This document shows, piece after piece, positions 9,083 to 20,538 of a stretch of 55,439 bases of DNA; within the stretch, counting starts at the first letter, position 1; each line of letters begins with the position of its first letter. The notes under the pieces are model-generated. The model was not told the DNA's origin. It did not search any database and saw nothing but the letters and a program-made list of their open reading frames with translations. Origin of the DNA: Campylobacter concisus (lineage in GTDB: Bacteria; Campylobacterota; Campylobacteria; Campylobacterales; Campylobacteraceae); assembly GCF_015229955.1 (NCBI RefSeq), contig NZ_JAAKYZ010000008.1, forward strand, positions 1-55,439. The letters run 5' to 3'. The position numbers and the translations under genes are program-made.

Positions 9083-10864
9083 TTAACCTTTTAAATTTAA
9101 TGCGTGATTGAACTCAGGAACGATCTTTTTAAGTGCAGGTGCTACCTCATCATCTTCAAGCTGCAAAAGCTCACTTATCTGTGAGTTTAAAAGCGCTAAA
9201 TCGTAAGGCTCTGAATGCGTTACAAAGATCGATTCATACTTGGTTTGCACATCATCTTTGTTAATAAGTAGCTCTTCATAAAGCTTCTCGCCCGGTCTAA
9301 GACCTACAAATTCTATACCCAAATGCTCTTTGTTTGAAAGAAGAAGCATCTTTTTAGCAAGATCAACGATCTTAACAGGCTCACCCATATCAAGCACGAA
9401 AAGCTCGCCACCTTTTGCGATAGAGGCCGCTTGAAGGACTAGCTGACAAGCTTCTGATGTAAGCATAAAATATCTTGTAATCTCTGGGTGCGTGACGCTT
9501 AGTGGCCTATTTGCAGCGATCTGCGCTTTAAATTTAGGTATAACAGATCCGCTTGAGCCAAGGACGTTACCAAAGCGCACGCAAACTATCTCGCATACAC
9601 CTGCTTCATTTGAATTTAGTGCGTAAAGCTCGCAAACACGCTTAGTTGTACCCATTATGTTTGTTGGGCGCACAGCCTTGTCTGATGAGATCATGACAAA
9701 TTTCTTAACGCCATATTTTTTAGAAAGATCGACTGCATTTTTTGTGCCAAGGATGTTGTTTTCAACTGCTGAGCGAGGATTTAGTTCGCAAAGTGGCACG
9801 TGTTTGTAGGCTGCAGCGTGGATGACGATCTCTGGTCTAAATTCTTCAAAAACCTCTTCAAAGTCTTTTAAATTTGTGATATTTACAAGCTTGCTAACAG
9901 TTCTTTTATCTTTTGTGTCTTCGCCTATTTTATAAAGATTAAACTCGCTGTGCTCAACCATTATAAGCTCACTTACACCATATTTCAAACACTGCTTACA
10001 AATTTCACTTCCTATACTACCGCCAGCTCCGGTGACAAGTACTCTTTTATCTTTTAAGAAATTTGAAATAGCCTCTGGGTTTAAATCTTTTGGCTTTCTA
10101 GCAAGTAAGTCTTCGATTGAGATATCCTTGATCGGCTCATTTTCGATAAGAGAGAAGAGCTTCATATCTCTTATGCCATATCCGCTTAGCTCATCAACTA
10201 AGGCTTGAAGCTCATCTTGATCTAGTGCAAGCGCGATGATAGCGGTCTTTGCATCATAATCTTTTATAAGGCTTGGTATCTCTTTTTTATCTTGCACTAA
10301 AAAACCATCACAATAAGTACCAACAAGATCACTCCTGCCATCTACCACTCCAACCGCGTAGTAGTCAAGATACCCTTGTTTTAAGCCGCGCAAGACGTGA
10401 AGCGCTTTTGACGTTGCGCCTATAACGATACAAGGCTCACCTTTGTGAGGTTTGTTTGAAAAGTCAAGCACCATGCGTTTTGAAATTCTTAAAAGCCCAA
10501 CAAGTAAGCATGAAATAAGAAGATCAATGAAAATAACGCTTCTTGGATATGGATTTAAAAAATCTTGAATGATAAAAAAAATGATCGTAAATAAAATAGC
10601 TGAGCAAACGTGAGCTAAGAAAATTTTTCTTGCTTCATTTAATCCAAAAAACCTCCACGGCACCTTGTAAATTTTAAACATCCACATAAAAAAGAGCTTA
10701 AATACGATCAAAAATCCAGCCGTTACAAAAAGCCCTTGCACGTAGATATCTGGGATGTCAGCGTTAAATCTTAAAAGATAAGCCACATATATCGAAAAGA
10801 TAAATATAAAAACATCACCAAGAAGGAAAAATACGAGCCTTTTTAACTTCGTTGCATGAAACAT
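9083..10864 (-). CDS. pglF: UDP-GlcNAc 4,6-dehydratase (membrane-bound)
   Basis: Makes the UDP-4-keto-6-deoxy-GlcNAc intermediate of UDP-diNAc-bacillosamine. About four N-terminal membrane helices (residues 10-125) are followed by a CoA-binding-like Rossmann region and the SDR catalytic domain, with nucleotide motif GAGGSIGSE (279-287) and the dehydratase triad region ISSDKAV (near 395). At 593 aa it has the expected PglF length. Its start lies right after the pglE stop. Confidence 0.95.
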   Translation of the reverse strand: MFHATKLKRLVFFLLGDVFIFIFSIYVAYLLRFNADIPDIYVQGLFVTAGFLIVFKLFFMWMFKIYKVPWRFFGLNEARKIFLAHVCSAILFTIIFFIIQDFLNPYPRSVIFIDLLISCLLVGLLRISKRMVLDFSNKPHKGEPCIVIGATSKALHVLRGLKQGYLDYYAVGVVDGRSDLVGTYCDGFLVQDKKEIPSLIKDYDAKTAIIALALDQDELQALVDELSGYGIRDMKLFSLIENEPIKDISIEDLLARKPKDLNPEAISNFLKDKRVLVTGAGGSIGSEICKQCLKYGVSELIMVEHSEFNLYKIGEDTKDKRTVSKLVNITNLKDFEEVFEEFRPEIVIHAAAYKHVPLCELNPRSAVENNILGTKNAVDLSKKYGVKKFVMISSDKAVRPTNIMGTTKRVCELYALNSNEAGVCEIVCVRFGNVLGSSGSVIPKFKAQIAANRPLSVTHPEITRYFMLTSEACQLVLQAASIAKGGELFVLDMGEPVKIVDLAKKMLLLSNKEHLGIEFVGLRPGEKLYEELLINKDDVQTKYESIFVTHSEPYDLALLNSQISELLQLEDDEVAPALKKIVPEFNHALNLKG

Positions 10865-11992
<1,128 letters not shown>

Positions 11993-12004
11993 TTATTTTT
12001 AAAT

Positions 12005-12595
12005 TTATATCTTAGCGCGCTCGCATGCTGGCACGCCGTAAGCCTTTGTGCCATCTTTTATATCTCTAACGACCACGCTTCCAGCGCCGATGATGCAGTT
12101 GCTGCCGATGCTTATACCTTGAATAATGCTTGAGCCAATTCCTACATGCGTAAATTCGCCCACTCTAACGTTTCCAGCAAGGGCTGCATTTGGGCTAATG
12201 TGAGCAAATTTACCTATCACGCACTCATGCTCTATCACCGCACCAGAGTTTATGATAGCGCCCTCTTTTATGCGTACTTTTGCGTTTATCACAGCATTTG
12301 GCATGACGACCGCACCTTTTTCTATCACAGCGCTCTCGCTCACAACCGCGCTTTTATGGATCAAATTTACTATCTCAAAGCCAGCAGCCTCTACTTTTTG
12401 GCTGATCTTTTGCCTTGTTTTATTATCACCTATGGCTATTATGATGTCAGCTTTTTCAAGCTCTGGGCTAAATTTACGCTCACTAGCATCGTCTAAAAAA
12501 GCTATCTCATCATAGCCGTTATTTCTAGCGATGTCAGCGATCACAAGACCATGCCCACTCGCTCCGTAGATGTAAATTTTCTTAGTTTTTGCCAT
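12005..12595 (-). CDS. pglD: UDP-4-amino-sugar N-acetyltransferase
   Basis: Acetylates the C4 amine to give UDP-diNAc-bacillosamine. An N-terminal Rossmann-like domain ([17 protein letters not shown]) binds the UDP-sugar, and a C-terminal left-handed beta-helix of hexapeptide repeats (about residues 85-190) binds acetyl-CoA. At 196 aa it matches known PglD. It overlaps the end of pglC by 14 bp. Confidence 0.94.
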   Translation of the reverse strand: MAKTKKIYIYGASGHGLVIADIARNNGYDEIAFLDDASERKFSPELEKADIIIAIGDNKTRQKISQKVEAAGFEIVNLIHKSAVVSESAVIEKGAVVMPNAVINAKVRIKEGAIINSGAVIEHECVIGKFAHISPNAALAGNVRVGEFTHVGIGSSIIQGISIGSNCIIGAGSVVVRDIKDGTKAYGVPACERAKI

Positions 12596-13187
12596 TAAAT
12601 TTCTCCGTCGTCACCTGCCCCTCTTTGCTGACACCACTTCGTTTTAGCACCTTTTCGATGGTCTGCAAAGCGATCTTTACATCAAGCATAAAGCTTAAAT
12701 TTTTAGCGTAATAGACGTCGTATTCAAATTTTTTCTCCCAGCTTATGGCGTTTCTGCCATTTACCTGCGCTAGACCCGTGATACCAGGGCGCACGTCGTG
12801 GCGGTGCTTTTGTGTTTCGTTATAGATGGGTAGGTACTCGACTAAAAGCGGCCTTGGTCCAATGAAGCTCATATCACCTTTTAGCACGTTAAATAGCTGT
12901 GGCAGCTCATCGAGGCTAAGTGAGCGGATAAGTTTGCCAAATTTACCAAGACGCTGGTCATCTGGCAAAAGCTCGCCATTTGCGTCAAGCTCGTCACTCA
13001 TCGTTTTAAATTTATAAATTTTAAAAATTTTCTCATTAAGACCTGGTCTTGCCTGCGTAAAAATGACATCACGGCTTACCTTAAAATAGATAAAAATCGC
13101 CGTTGCTATGATAATAGGCGATGTTAAAACGAGCAAAAACAAAGCCCCCAAAATGTCAATCACTCTCTTTAAAAAATTTCTATACAT
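12582..13187 (-). CDS. pglC: Undecaprenyl phosphate diNAc-bacillosamine phosphotransferase
   Basis: A small monotopic phosphoglycosyltransferase that moves phospho-diNAcBac onto undecaprenyl phosphate, starting the lipid-linked glycan. It shows an N-terminal re-entrant hydrophobic helix (about 9-35), the FKFRTM-like segment YKFKTMSDE, the catalytic Asp-Glu pair in [24 protein letters not shown], and [15 protein letters not shown]. At 201 aa it is the minimal catalytic form. It overlaps pglA by 8 bp. Confidence 0.95.
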   Translation of the reverse strand: MYRNFLKRVIDILGALFLLVLTSPIIIATAIFIYFKVSRDVIFTQARPGLNEKIFKIYKFKTMSDELDANGELLPDDQRLGKFGKLIRSLSLDELPQLFNVLKGDMSFIGPRPLLVEYLPIYNETQKHRHDVRPGITGLAQVNGRNAISWEKKFEYDVYYAKNLSFMLDVKIALQTIEKVLKRSGVSKEGQVTTEKFNGKN

Positions 13188-14295
13188 CTATAAATTTCCT
13201 ATAAATTTCTATATATCTTTTTGCGATTTGCTTCTCGTCAAACTCGCTTAGCGCCCAGTTTCTGCCGTTTTGCCCAAGTCTAGCACAAAGCGCCTCGTCA
13301 TCAAGCAAAATTTTTATCTTTCCAGCAAGATCATTTGAGTCTTTTACCTTGCATAAAAGTCCGTTGTAGCCATCTTTTACAGCTTCATTGCAGCCTGTCA
13401 CGTCACTTGCAACGACTGCTTTAGCCATGCTCATCGCCTCTAAAACCGTTCTTGGAAAGCCCTCTTTATAGCTAGGAAGTGCTAGCAAGTAAGAAGCCTT
13501 TAAAAGCTGTGGTATATCATTTCTAGCGCCAAGATAACGTACTTTGCCACCTTTTAAAAAGCTCTCATCTGCGGTTGATTTATTACCAGCAAAACCCTCA
13601 CCCACAAAGACAAATTCGCAGTTTTTGTAGCCATTTAAAATTTCAGCTGCCTCGTAAAATTCTCGAACGCCCTTGTGCCACATGGCTCTTGCGATCATTA
13701 AAATGACTTTTTTATCGCCAAGATCAGCCGCCTGCGTGATGGCTGGGTCAAATTTGATAGTATCAACACCGACACTTTTTATGCGGTACACTTTGCTTTT
13801 ATCTATCAAATTACGAGAGATCATATAATCAGCATCCGAGTCGTTTACAAACACGCAAGCATCGGCCTTTGCGAATGAAAATTTATAAAGACTCTCCATG
13901 ACAAAACGCACAGCCTTCGTCTTAATATCATCATCGATATAAAAACTACCAAGGCCTTCAACCAAATTTATCACGTGCTTTATGCCAGCGTTTTTAGCGG
14001 CAAATGTACCAAAAACATTTGACTTGTGAGCGCCAGTTTGCAGCAGATCCAAATTTAGCTCGCCCAAAATTTGAGATAGTTGTTTTGAGTTATTTATCAC
14101 CGTTAGTGGATTTAGACTGGCTTTGTCAAGCTCGTAGGTGACAGAGTGAAAGCTTTTAGCAAGCTCGCCAGTGAAGTCGCCTTTTGGAGCGATAGCAAAA
14201 ACCTCATGCCCCATATCTTTTAAGGCTTGCATTATCGGCCGCCTAAAAAAGTGTATGCTCATATCAGCATGGCTTAAAAACCCTATCCTTGCCAT
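13180..14295 (-). CDS. pglA: Alpha-1,3-GalNAc transferase, second sugar of the N-glycan
   Basis: A GT4-family GT-B glycosyltransferase expected to add GalNAc to undecaprenyl-PP-diNAcBac on the cytoplasmic face. It shows a Gly/His-rich N-terminal acceptor lobe ([17 protein letters not shown]) and the donor-site EX7E pattern in [19 protein letters not shown] (near residue 280). At 371 aa it agrees with C. jejuni PglA. The assignment also rests on the order pglB-pglA-pglC. Confidence 0.9.
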   Translation of the reverse strand: MARIGFLSHADMSIHFFRRPIMQALKDMGHEVFAIAPKGDFTGELAKSFHSVTYELDKASLNPLTVINNSKQLSQILGELNLDLLQTGAHKSNVFGTFAAKNAGIKHVINLVEGLGSFYIDDDIKTKAVRFVMESLYKFSFAKADACVFVNDSDADYMISRNLIDKSKVYRIKSVGVDTIKFDPAITQAADLGDKKVILMIARAMWHKGVREFYEAAEILNGYKNCEFVFVGEGFAGNKSTADESFLKGGKVRYLGARNDIPQLLKASYLLALPSYKEGFPRTVLEAMSMAKAVVASDVTGCNEAVKDGYNGLLCKVKDSNDLAGKIKILLDDEALCARLGQNGRNWALSEFDEKQIAKRYIEIYRKFIDV

Positions 14296-14297
14296 TT

Positions 14298-16397
14298 TTA
14301 CCTCTTTAGTTTATAAATTTTTGCTGCCCCATCAAGTATAACTGGCTCAAAAATTTTTAGATCGTACCTTTCAAGCACAAAAAGCTGGATGTATGCGCTA
14401 TTTAAAATACTTTCATCAAGGATGATAAACCTACCATAATCTCTCATAAAAATGACAGAAATATTTGAAAGTTCGTTATTTTTATACTCTTTGACATTTA
14501 GCTTGCCAGCCTCGTTATAATCAGTCTCTATGAAAGATTTAAGAGGCAAGATGTTACCATCATAGATTAAATTTGTGACATCACTTGTGAGCGTAAATCC
14601 ACCATTTAGTCTAATGCCATTTTCATTTTGCGAGATCGCTCTTGTGACGATAAAAAGGCCGTTGTTTAAATTTTTACCGCTTTTTAGATCGATCTTGCTA
14701 AACTGCAAAATGGTCGGAAAAATACCAAGCATCCTATCTGGCAAGTAGTAGTAAATATCCCTAGTCTTTGCTGGCAGGCTAAAATTTGCCTCTTTTATAT
14801 CGCTAAAAAACTGATCAATACTTGTGTTTCTTTCTTTTAAAATTTGAGCCAAATTGCCATTAAATCGCTCTTTAAAATTTCTCTCTGTGTACTCAACATC
14901 AAGTCTTGCCATATTTGCCGAGCTCATCTCATCGCTTCCAAGCGCAAAACTCACGGCAAAATTTTCACGTCCAAGGTGCTTTCCGCCGTCAATGAGCGTC
15001 TTAACATCGCTGTAATATCTGATCGGATATCCATAGTCCCACCATGCAACCACGTAGTCCTCGCGTCCTGCGATGCCTTTTAGCTTATTTAAAATTTCAA
15101 CCTCTTTGTGTACAAAAACCGGCTCAGCTTTGTAACCATAGATATGAATGAGCGCTGGAGTTAGAGCAAGCACGGTTATAAAAGCTCTCGCAAGATTTAG
15201 CACCGCTCCTTTTAGCTTTAAATTTGAAAGTATAAACTCTACTAAGTAGCCAAAGCCAAGTGCCATGATAGGCACAGCATAAATAGTAAATCTAAGGCCA
15301 CTTTTAAAGGCTAAAAAGCCAAGTGCTAGCATACCAAGCGAGACGGCAAACGAGCGGTGTTTGTAGCAAAAAAGAGCAACGCCAGCAAGTGAGATCAAAA
15401 ATGTGATAACATTTGCGCTGATCCTCTCGCAAAATAGCGTAAAATCAACGATGCTTGACTCTTGGATGGTTTGATTGACATTAAAAAAGTGAAAGCTCAT
15501 GCCTCCAACTTCAGGCGCATCTCTAAAGACGTAAAATTTAAGCTGAAAAATAATCGGATTTAGTCCGCCACGAATTACAAAAACAATAAAAACAACTGCC
15601 AAAATACCAAGAGCAATTTTTAAATTTATCACCTCTTTTTTAAAAAGACAAAACGCATAAATAGCGATGATAGCAATAAATTTAAGCGTTAGATCAAGAT
15701 TTGAAATGGCAAGTAAAAGCAGCGAAATTTCAAGATAAAAAAGTGGATTTTTCCTATCAAAAACGAGCGTGTAAAGTAAAAATAGCCCAGTTAAAATGCT
15801 AATAAGCGAAAAGGCACTCGCATACCACCACATATAAATAAGCACGCTTAAAGGCGCGATTATTAGGCTCTTTGCGTCCTTTTTCTCGAGTACTCTAATA
15901 AGTCCCCAGACGACAAAGACACTAAGTGGAATGATGAGCATATCAGTATCGTAGTATCCTGCCATCGTGCGGTTGTAGTAGCTATTTGCGACTACCGCAA
16001 GAAGTGCAGCGATGAAGCCAGCAAATTTTAGCTTATACTCATTTGCGATCAAGATAACTGGCACAGCGACAAGCGATGAAAAAAATACACTCATATAAAT
16101 CATCGCTGTCTCAAGCTTGACGCCTAGAAATTTCACGATCCAGTAAGTAAGCGTCGAGAGCGGATAGCCGTAGTAGCTAAGGTCGTTTTCTTGGTGAAAG
16201 CCAGCTAGCATGTCCCTTGCACCCTCGGCAAATGCGTAGCCGTCGTTTGTGCTGATCATTAGCTCGTTGTTCCAGAAAAATACCGGATATTCACTCGCCC
16301 AAAAGACCCAGTAGAGCCTACAAACCATGCCAAAAAGGACCGCGACAAATATCATCAAGTATAAAGAGTAATTTTTAAAAAATAAATTTCTATTCAT
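14298..16397 (-). CDS. pglB: Oligosaccharyltransferase PglB (canonical copy)
   Basis: Transfers the lipid-linked glycan en bloc to Asn in periplasmic and membrane proteins. About 13 membrane helices precede a periplasmic domain. Catalytic residues visible are Asp52 in STNDGYAF, the YDTD motif (Asp150, Asp152), EL5 Glu313 in QTIQESS, Arg325 (12 residues later, matching C. lari Arg331 that reads the acidic -2 residue), and WWDYG (452-456). At 699 aa it is complete. It is expected to use the D/E-x-N-x-S/T sequon. It overlaps pglJ by 8 bp. Confidence 0.96.
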   Translation of the reverse strand: MNRNLFFKNYSLYLMIFVAVLFGMVCRLYWVFWASEYPVFFWNNELMISTNDGYAFAEGARDMLAGFHQENDLSYYGYPLSTLTYWIVKFLGVKLETAMIYMSVFFSSLVAVPVILIANEYKLKFAGFIAALLAVVANSYYNRTMAGYYDTDMLIIPLSVFVVWGLIRVLEKKDAKSLIIAPLSVLIYMWWYASAFSLISILTGLFLLYTLVFDRKNPLFYLEISLLLLAISNLDLTLKFIAIIAIYAFCLFKKEVINLKIALGILAVVFIVFVIRGGLNPIIFQLKFYVFRDAPEVGGMSFHFFNVNQTIQESSIVDFTLFCERISANVITFLISLAGVALFCYKHRSFAVSLGMLALGFLAFKSGLRFTIYAVPIMALGFGYLVEFILSNLKLKGAVLNLARAFITVLALTPALIHIYGYKAEPVFVHKEVEILNKLKGIAGREDYVVAWWDYGYPIRYYSDVKTLIDGGKHLGRENFAVSFALGSDEMSSANMARLDVEYTERNFKERFNGNLAQILKERNTSIDQFFSDIKEANFSLPAKTRDIYYYLPDRMLGIFPTILQFSKIDLKSGKNLNNGLFIVTRAISQNENGIRLNGGFTLTSDVTNLIYDGNILPLKSFIETDYNEAGKLNVKEYKNNELSNISVIFMRDYGRFIILDESILNSAYIQLFVLERYDLKIFEPVILDGAAKIYKLKR

Positions 16398-17514
16398 TAG
16401 GATTTTCCAAAAAATTTATAAGCTTGCTCGCTATATTTTCACTATCGAAAAATTTAGCCCGATTATACGCAACATTTTCAAAATTTTGCCTTATTTCAGG
16501 CGCATTAAGCACCTTTATCATCGCCTCTTTCATCGCATTTTCGTCATCAACAGGCACTAAGATGCCAAACTCACTCTCGCCCAAAAGCTCCTTTGCACCG
16601 CTCTTGTGCTCGGTCGAGATGATAGTTTTTTCACATGCTAGTGCTTCAAGCAAGACATTTGAAAAGCCCTCAAAACGTGAAGCACAAAGCAAGCAAGAGG
16701 CGTTTTTTATATGCCTAAAAGGATTTTTATCAGTGCCAAGAAGCTTTACTCGATCACCCACGCCAAATTTGTCTATCAAATTTTGCAGCTCATCCTTTAA
16801 AGGCCCTTTGCCAAGGATGCCAAGCGTGGCACGAGGGTCGTTAATCGAAGCGATTATTTTTATTAGCATGGCTTGATTTTTACCGCTATCAAGGCGACCT
16901 ATGTTTATGAAAAATGGCTTAAAGTCGCTCTCAAGCGGCTCATCTTTTAGCAAATTTATAGTTTTTAGATCAAGAGCGTTATAAAGCACCTTTGTTTTGT
17001 CCTCGCTCATGCCAAAATTTCGCACCAGATCCTCTTTATTCCCAGCTGCATTTGCGAGGATTAGATCAGCCTTTTTATAAAGATGAGTGAGTAAAAATTT
17101 ATTAACTCGTCCGCTTAGATCGTCTTTATATAAGATCGACGGACAGCTTCGCTCGCTGATAACTAGCCTCTTTTTAAAGCCCAAAATTCTAGCAAGCCCA
17201 GCAATATAACAAGGGCGGTTCATCAGCACAAACTGCATATCGATGCCCAAATTTTGACAAAGCTTTTTATATTTAAACGCAAGCATTGGCATCGCCAAAA
17301 AGAGCCTTGCAAGCTTCTTTAGTCCGCTCTCATAAGGATCGCTATTTTCTATAAAGTGGATTTGCACCTCACTTGGGATCTCGTAGGCGATGACCTTGCT
17401 CATTAAGATGAGATGAACTTCATAACGTTTAACCAAAAATGGCAGTAAATTTGCCACATTTCGCTCAGCCCCACCAGGCCCCATCGAGTATAAAAAAACG
17501 GCTAATTTTTTCAC
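16390..17514 (-). CDS. pglJ: GalNAc transferase PglJ
   Basis: A GT4 glycosyltransferase (about 374 aa) expected to add the third residue of the N-glycan. It opens with KKLAVFLYSMGPGGAERNVA and contains the acceptor-lobe words HLILM, KYKKLCQNLGID and LMNRPCYIA, a pattern I recognise from C. jejuni PglJ. The donor-site ECE/EX7E-type segment is SRFEGFSNVLLEALACEK. I chose GTG 17514 because it overlaps the upstream stop as GTGA; the longer reading adds 11 unlikely residues. It sits directly upstream of pglB, as in C. jejuni. Confidence 0.87.
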   Translation of the reverse strand: MKKLAVFLYSMGPGGAERNVANLLPFLVKRYEVHLILMSKVIAYEIPSEVQIHFIENSDPYESGLKKLARLFLAMPMLAFKYKKLCQNLGIDMQFVLMNRPCYIAGLARILGFKKRLVISERSCPSILYKDDLSGRVNKFLLTHLYKKADLILANAAGNKEDLVRNFGMSEDKTKVLYNALDLKTINLLKDEPLESDFKPFFINIGRLDSGKNQAMLIKIIASINDPRATLGILGKGPLKDELQNLIDKFGVGDRVKLLGTDKNPFRHIKNASCLLCASRFEGFSNVLLEALACEKTIISTEHKSGAKELLGESEFGILVPVDDENAMKEAMIKVLNAPEIRQNFENVAYNRAKFFDSENIASKLINFLENPNE

Positions 17515-18554
17515 TTGCCAACAACCTTTTTTATAAATTCTCGCCACTGCTTGATGATGTTTTCTTTGCTAAATAAATTTGCACTTTCTCTGGCGTTTTT
17601 TGCTAGTTTTTGCCTTAAATTTTCATCTTTTAAAAGCATCTCAAGCTTATCTTTTAAATCATCAGCGTCGCCATTTTTAAAGATAAGCCCGTCCATGCCG
17701 TCATTTATAAGCTCTCTTGCGCCCACGGTGTCGCTACTTAGCCTAGCGCAACCAAAAGCGCCTGATTCTATTAGCACGTTTGAAAGCCCCTCGCTTCTTG
17801 AGCAAAGAGTAAAAATTTTTGCCTCGCTATAAAGTTTTATGACATCACTCATATGGCCTAGAAATTTGACATTAAGCCCTAAATTTGACGCCATTTGCTT
17901 CAGTTCGGCCTCTTGCCTGCCACTGCCTGCGATCTTTATCTCCCAGCCATCAAGTAAGCTCTTATCTACCTTGCTAAGTGCCTCAAAATAGACATCATAG
18001 CCCTTTACCGCCTCCAGCCTTGCCACGCTTAGGATGACATTTTGCTTCTCACAAATTTCAGGCACATCAATAAAAAGTGGGTTGTGGATGACCTCGCGGT
18101 TTTTGGCAAATTTATAGTAGTCATAGTCGCTTTTGCTTAGCACGCTTAAGCCATCTACAAATTTATACGAAAAGTCACGCATAGCGCTTGCGATTTTACT
18201 TTTTAAGTAGCTATGCTCGTGATGCTCGGTTGCTATTAGTTTGCTCTTTAGCCCAGCATTTGCCAGCACGCAAGTGACATTTGTCCAGTCAATAAAGCTA
18301 ATTATAAGATCAGCCCTTTGCTCTTTAAAAAGCGCTCTAAGAGCTAGGATTTTCTTAAATTTTAAAGCCAGCCCTGAGCCAGTGATGTTAAGATTTATGA
18401 TATTTATCTTTTCACTAAATTTATAAAGTCCAAGGTCTTCTTCAAGAAGAGCGATAGTGATCTCATTGTCCTTGCTAAGCTCATTTGCAAGCACGTTTAG
18501 CACACGTTCGGCCCCACCGTTTCTAAGTGCAGCTATGACAAAAAGAATTTTCAC
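17511..18554 (-). CDS. GT4 glycosyltransferase, PglH-like paralogue
   Basis: A GT-B enzyme of about 347 aa beginning VKILFVIAALRNGGAERVLN, with LIATEHHEHSY in the acceptor lobe and the donor-site segment SRSEGLSNVLIESGAFG. It resembles PglH and the next gene, so it may be a duplicated polymerising GalNAc transferase or a transferase for a different sugar. I chose GTG 18554, which has GGAGG upstream and overlaps the previous stop as GTGA. The exact sugar cannot be read from sequence. Confidence 0.8.
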   Translation of the reverse strand: MKILFVIAALRNGGAERVLNVLANELSKDNEITIALLEEDLGLYKFSEKINIINLNITGSGLALKFKKILALRALFKEQRADLIISFIDWTNVTCVLANAGLKSKLIATEHHEHSYLKSKIASAMRDFSYKFVDGLSVLSKSDYDYYKFAKNREVIHNPLFIDVPEICEKQNVILSVARLEAVKGYDVYFEALSKVDKSLLDGWEIKIAGSGRQEAELKQMASNLGLNVKFLGHMSDVIKLYSEAKIFTLCSRSEGLSNVLIESGAFGCARLSSDTVGARELINDGMDGLIFKNGDADDLKDKLEMLLKDENLRQKLAKNARESANLFSKENIIKQWREFIKKVVGK

Positions 18555-19609
18555 TTCACACCTCCAAGCTTTAAAAGCTCCAGCCACTTTTTATAAATTT
18601 GCTCCACGCTAAACTCATCAAGCCTAGCTCTTGCGTTTTTGGTAAATTCGCCCATTTTTGCTTCATCTCGCAGCAAATTTGTAAGCTTCTTGCTCATCTG
18701 CTTAGCGTCATTTATCTCGCAAAGCAAGCCATCAAAACCATCTTTTATAAGCTCTTTTGCCCCGCTAGTTCTTGTCGCAACACGCACGCAGTCGTAGTTT
18801 ATCGCCTCTATCAAGGTATTTCCAAGACCCTCGAAATTTGAGCAAGATAACAGCACCTTTGCCCTTTTATAAAGCGAAGCGATGTCGCTTACATTGCCTA
18901 AAAATTCGACATTTGCGCCTAAATTTTTGGCTAAATTTTCTAAATTTGCCCTCTCGCCGCCATCTCCAGCGACAGCGAATTTATAGCCGCTTTGCTTTAA
19001 GCCTGCAGCCACTCTTACAAACATTTCGCAGTTTTTTATCTTATTTAGCCTGCCAACGAAGATGATTAAATTTTCTTTAGCAAAGCTCTCGCTGCGTATC
19101 TCTTCAAAGAGCGGGTTGTAAATTTTCATCACATTTTTGCAAAATTTCGAGTAATATCCTAGATCCTCGTCGCTTAAGACGCTAAGAGCATTTGCAAATG
19201 GATAGCTTATGCGTCTTAGCACCTTAAAGATCGCTCTTTTTGGCGCAAGATAGTTTGTGTGCTCGCTTATGATTATTGGCGTTTTTAGCCCAGCTGAGCT
19301 AAAGAGTACCAAGGTATTTACGGCGTCTAAAAAGGATATCACAGCGTCAAATTTACCCTCTCTTATGAGCGCCCTTAAGGCAAGCACCTTTGAAACTCTT
19401 TTTTTTAAATTTCCAAAAAAGCCAAGCTCATCGGCCCCAACGCCTAAATTTATGAGCTTCACGCCGCTTGCTAGCTCGTAAAATGGCTCGTCTTTGTCAA
19501 ATTTAACAAGGCTTACCTCGTGATCCATGCTAAATCTTGATGCGATCACCGCGCAAACCCGCTCCGCACCGCCACTTCTAAGCGTTGATGTGACAAATAA
19601 TATCCTCAT
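18551..19609 (-). CDS. pglH: GT4 glycosyltransferase, closest to PglH
   Basis: A 352-aa GT-B glycosyltransferase (MRILFVTSTLRSGGAERVCA). The words SFLDAVNT, LKTPIIISEHTN and RRISYPFANALSVLS match the C. jejuni PglH pattern, and the donor-site segment is SNFEGLGNTLIEAINYD. C. jejuni PglH adds several terminal GalNAc residues processively; whether this copy does so is unknown because two PglH-like genes stand side by side. Its ATG overlaps the stop of the preceding GT2 gene as ATGA. Confidence 0.75.
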   Translation of the reverse strand: MRILFVTSTLRSGGAERVCAVIASRFSMDHEVSLVKFDKDEPFYELASGVKLINLGVGADELGFFGNLKKRVSKVLALRALIREGKFDAVISFLDAVNTLVLFSSAGLKTPIIISEHTNYLAPKRAIFKVLRRISYPFANALSVLSDEDLGYYSKFCKNVMKIYNPLFEEIRSESFAKENLIIFVGRLNKIKNCEMFVRVAAGLKQSGYKFAVAGDGGERANLENLAKNLGANVEFLGNVSDIASLYKRAKVLLSCSNFEGLGNTLIEAINYDCVRVATRTSGAKELIKDGFDGLLCEINDAKQMSKKLTNLLRDEAKMGEFTKNARARLDEFSVEQIYKKWLELLKLGGVK

Positions 19610-20538
19610 ACGCCAAACCTTTGTTTGATCTTTACTCTAAGCTTTGAAAGTGCTGGTAAAATGCCACTTGGAAGTGGGCTAAGCAGCAAGAAAATAAGCG
19701 CCTCTTTGCTAAATTTAATGCTAAGACTTTTAAAGATACACCTTAGCATCAGCCCATATTCGCCTGCTATTTTGGCGTAGTAAGCGGCATTTTTATACTG
19801 CATAGCTAGAAATTTTGGCTCATTTTTGATAGCGATGTCGTAGTGCAAATTTGCTGTTTTGATGTAAGCATTTGCCACATTTAGCGCGTGTTTGCTGGCA
19901 TTTAACGTCGCACTATCGCTTCTTGCGATGCGGTAGATGTAAAGTGGCTTTTTAAGATAGAAGACATTTTTTTCAAAAAAGCGGATATAAAGCTCATTTT
20001 CGCCGCCAAAACTGCTCTCATCAAACCTAAAATCATCTATAAATTCACGCGAAAAAAGTTTAAAATACTCGCCATTTATCCGCCCGCAGTGATAATCAAC
20101 CTTGCTCATCGCCCCGCTCTTGCTATATGGGCTTCTGCCAGCCACGACCTCGGTCATCACGCCATCTTTTTCGCAGATCGCATCTGCAAAAACGCACGAA
20201 TACTCGCCACTTTTTAAAATTTCATAGCACTCAGCAATCGCCTCTGGCAAAAGCTCATCGTCATCGTCAAGCAAGCAGACAAACTCGCCTGTTGCGTTGT
20301 CAAAGCCGTTATTTTTATTGCCATTTGGGCTCTTTTTGTGAGCGGTGTTTTTTACAAATTTGATCCTTGCGTCATTAAAACTCTTGCAAATTTTACTCGC
20401 ACTCTCGTCATCGCCGTCATCTGTTACAACTATCTCTAGGTTTTTGTAGCTTTGAGCTAGAGCGCTTTTTATGGCCTTTTTTAAAAGCTCTGGACGCTTG
20501 TAAGTTGCGGTTACGATGCTGATTAATGGCTCGCTCAT
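19606..20538 (-). CDS. pglI: GT2 glycosyltransferase, PglI-like
   Basis: A GT-A fold family 2 transferase of 310 aa. It shows [30 protein letters not shown], the nucleotide/metal-binding VCLLDDDDELL, and a C-terminus ending in a hydrophobic segment. The words SPNGNKNNGFDNATGEFV and FKSLSIKFSKEALIFLLL resemble C. jejuni PglI, which adds the branching glucose; the sugar used here is not provable. It lies in the tight run between the GT25 and GT4 genes. Confidence 0.75.
   Translation of the reverse strand: MSEPLISIVTATYKRPELLKKAIKSALAQSYKNLEIVVTDDGDDESASKICKSFNDARIKFVKNTAHKKSPNGNKNNGFDNATGEFVCLLDDDDELLPEAIAECYEILKSGEYSCVFADAICEKDGVMTEVVAGRSPYSKSGAMSKVDYHCGRINGEYFKLFSREFIDDFRFDESSFGGENELYIRFFEKNVFYLKKPLYIYRIARSDSATLNASKHALNVANAYIKTANLHYDIAIKNEPKFLAMQYKNAAYYAKIAGEYGLMLRCIFKSLSIKFSKEALIFLLLSPLPSGILPALSKLRVKIKQRFGV

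Noticed and set aside
12146-12515. Plus-strand ORFs opposite pglD
   Set aside because: Two overlapping shadow frames created by the regular hexapeptide repeats of pglD; no independent signals.
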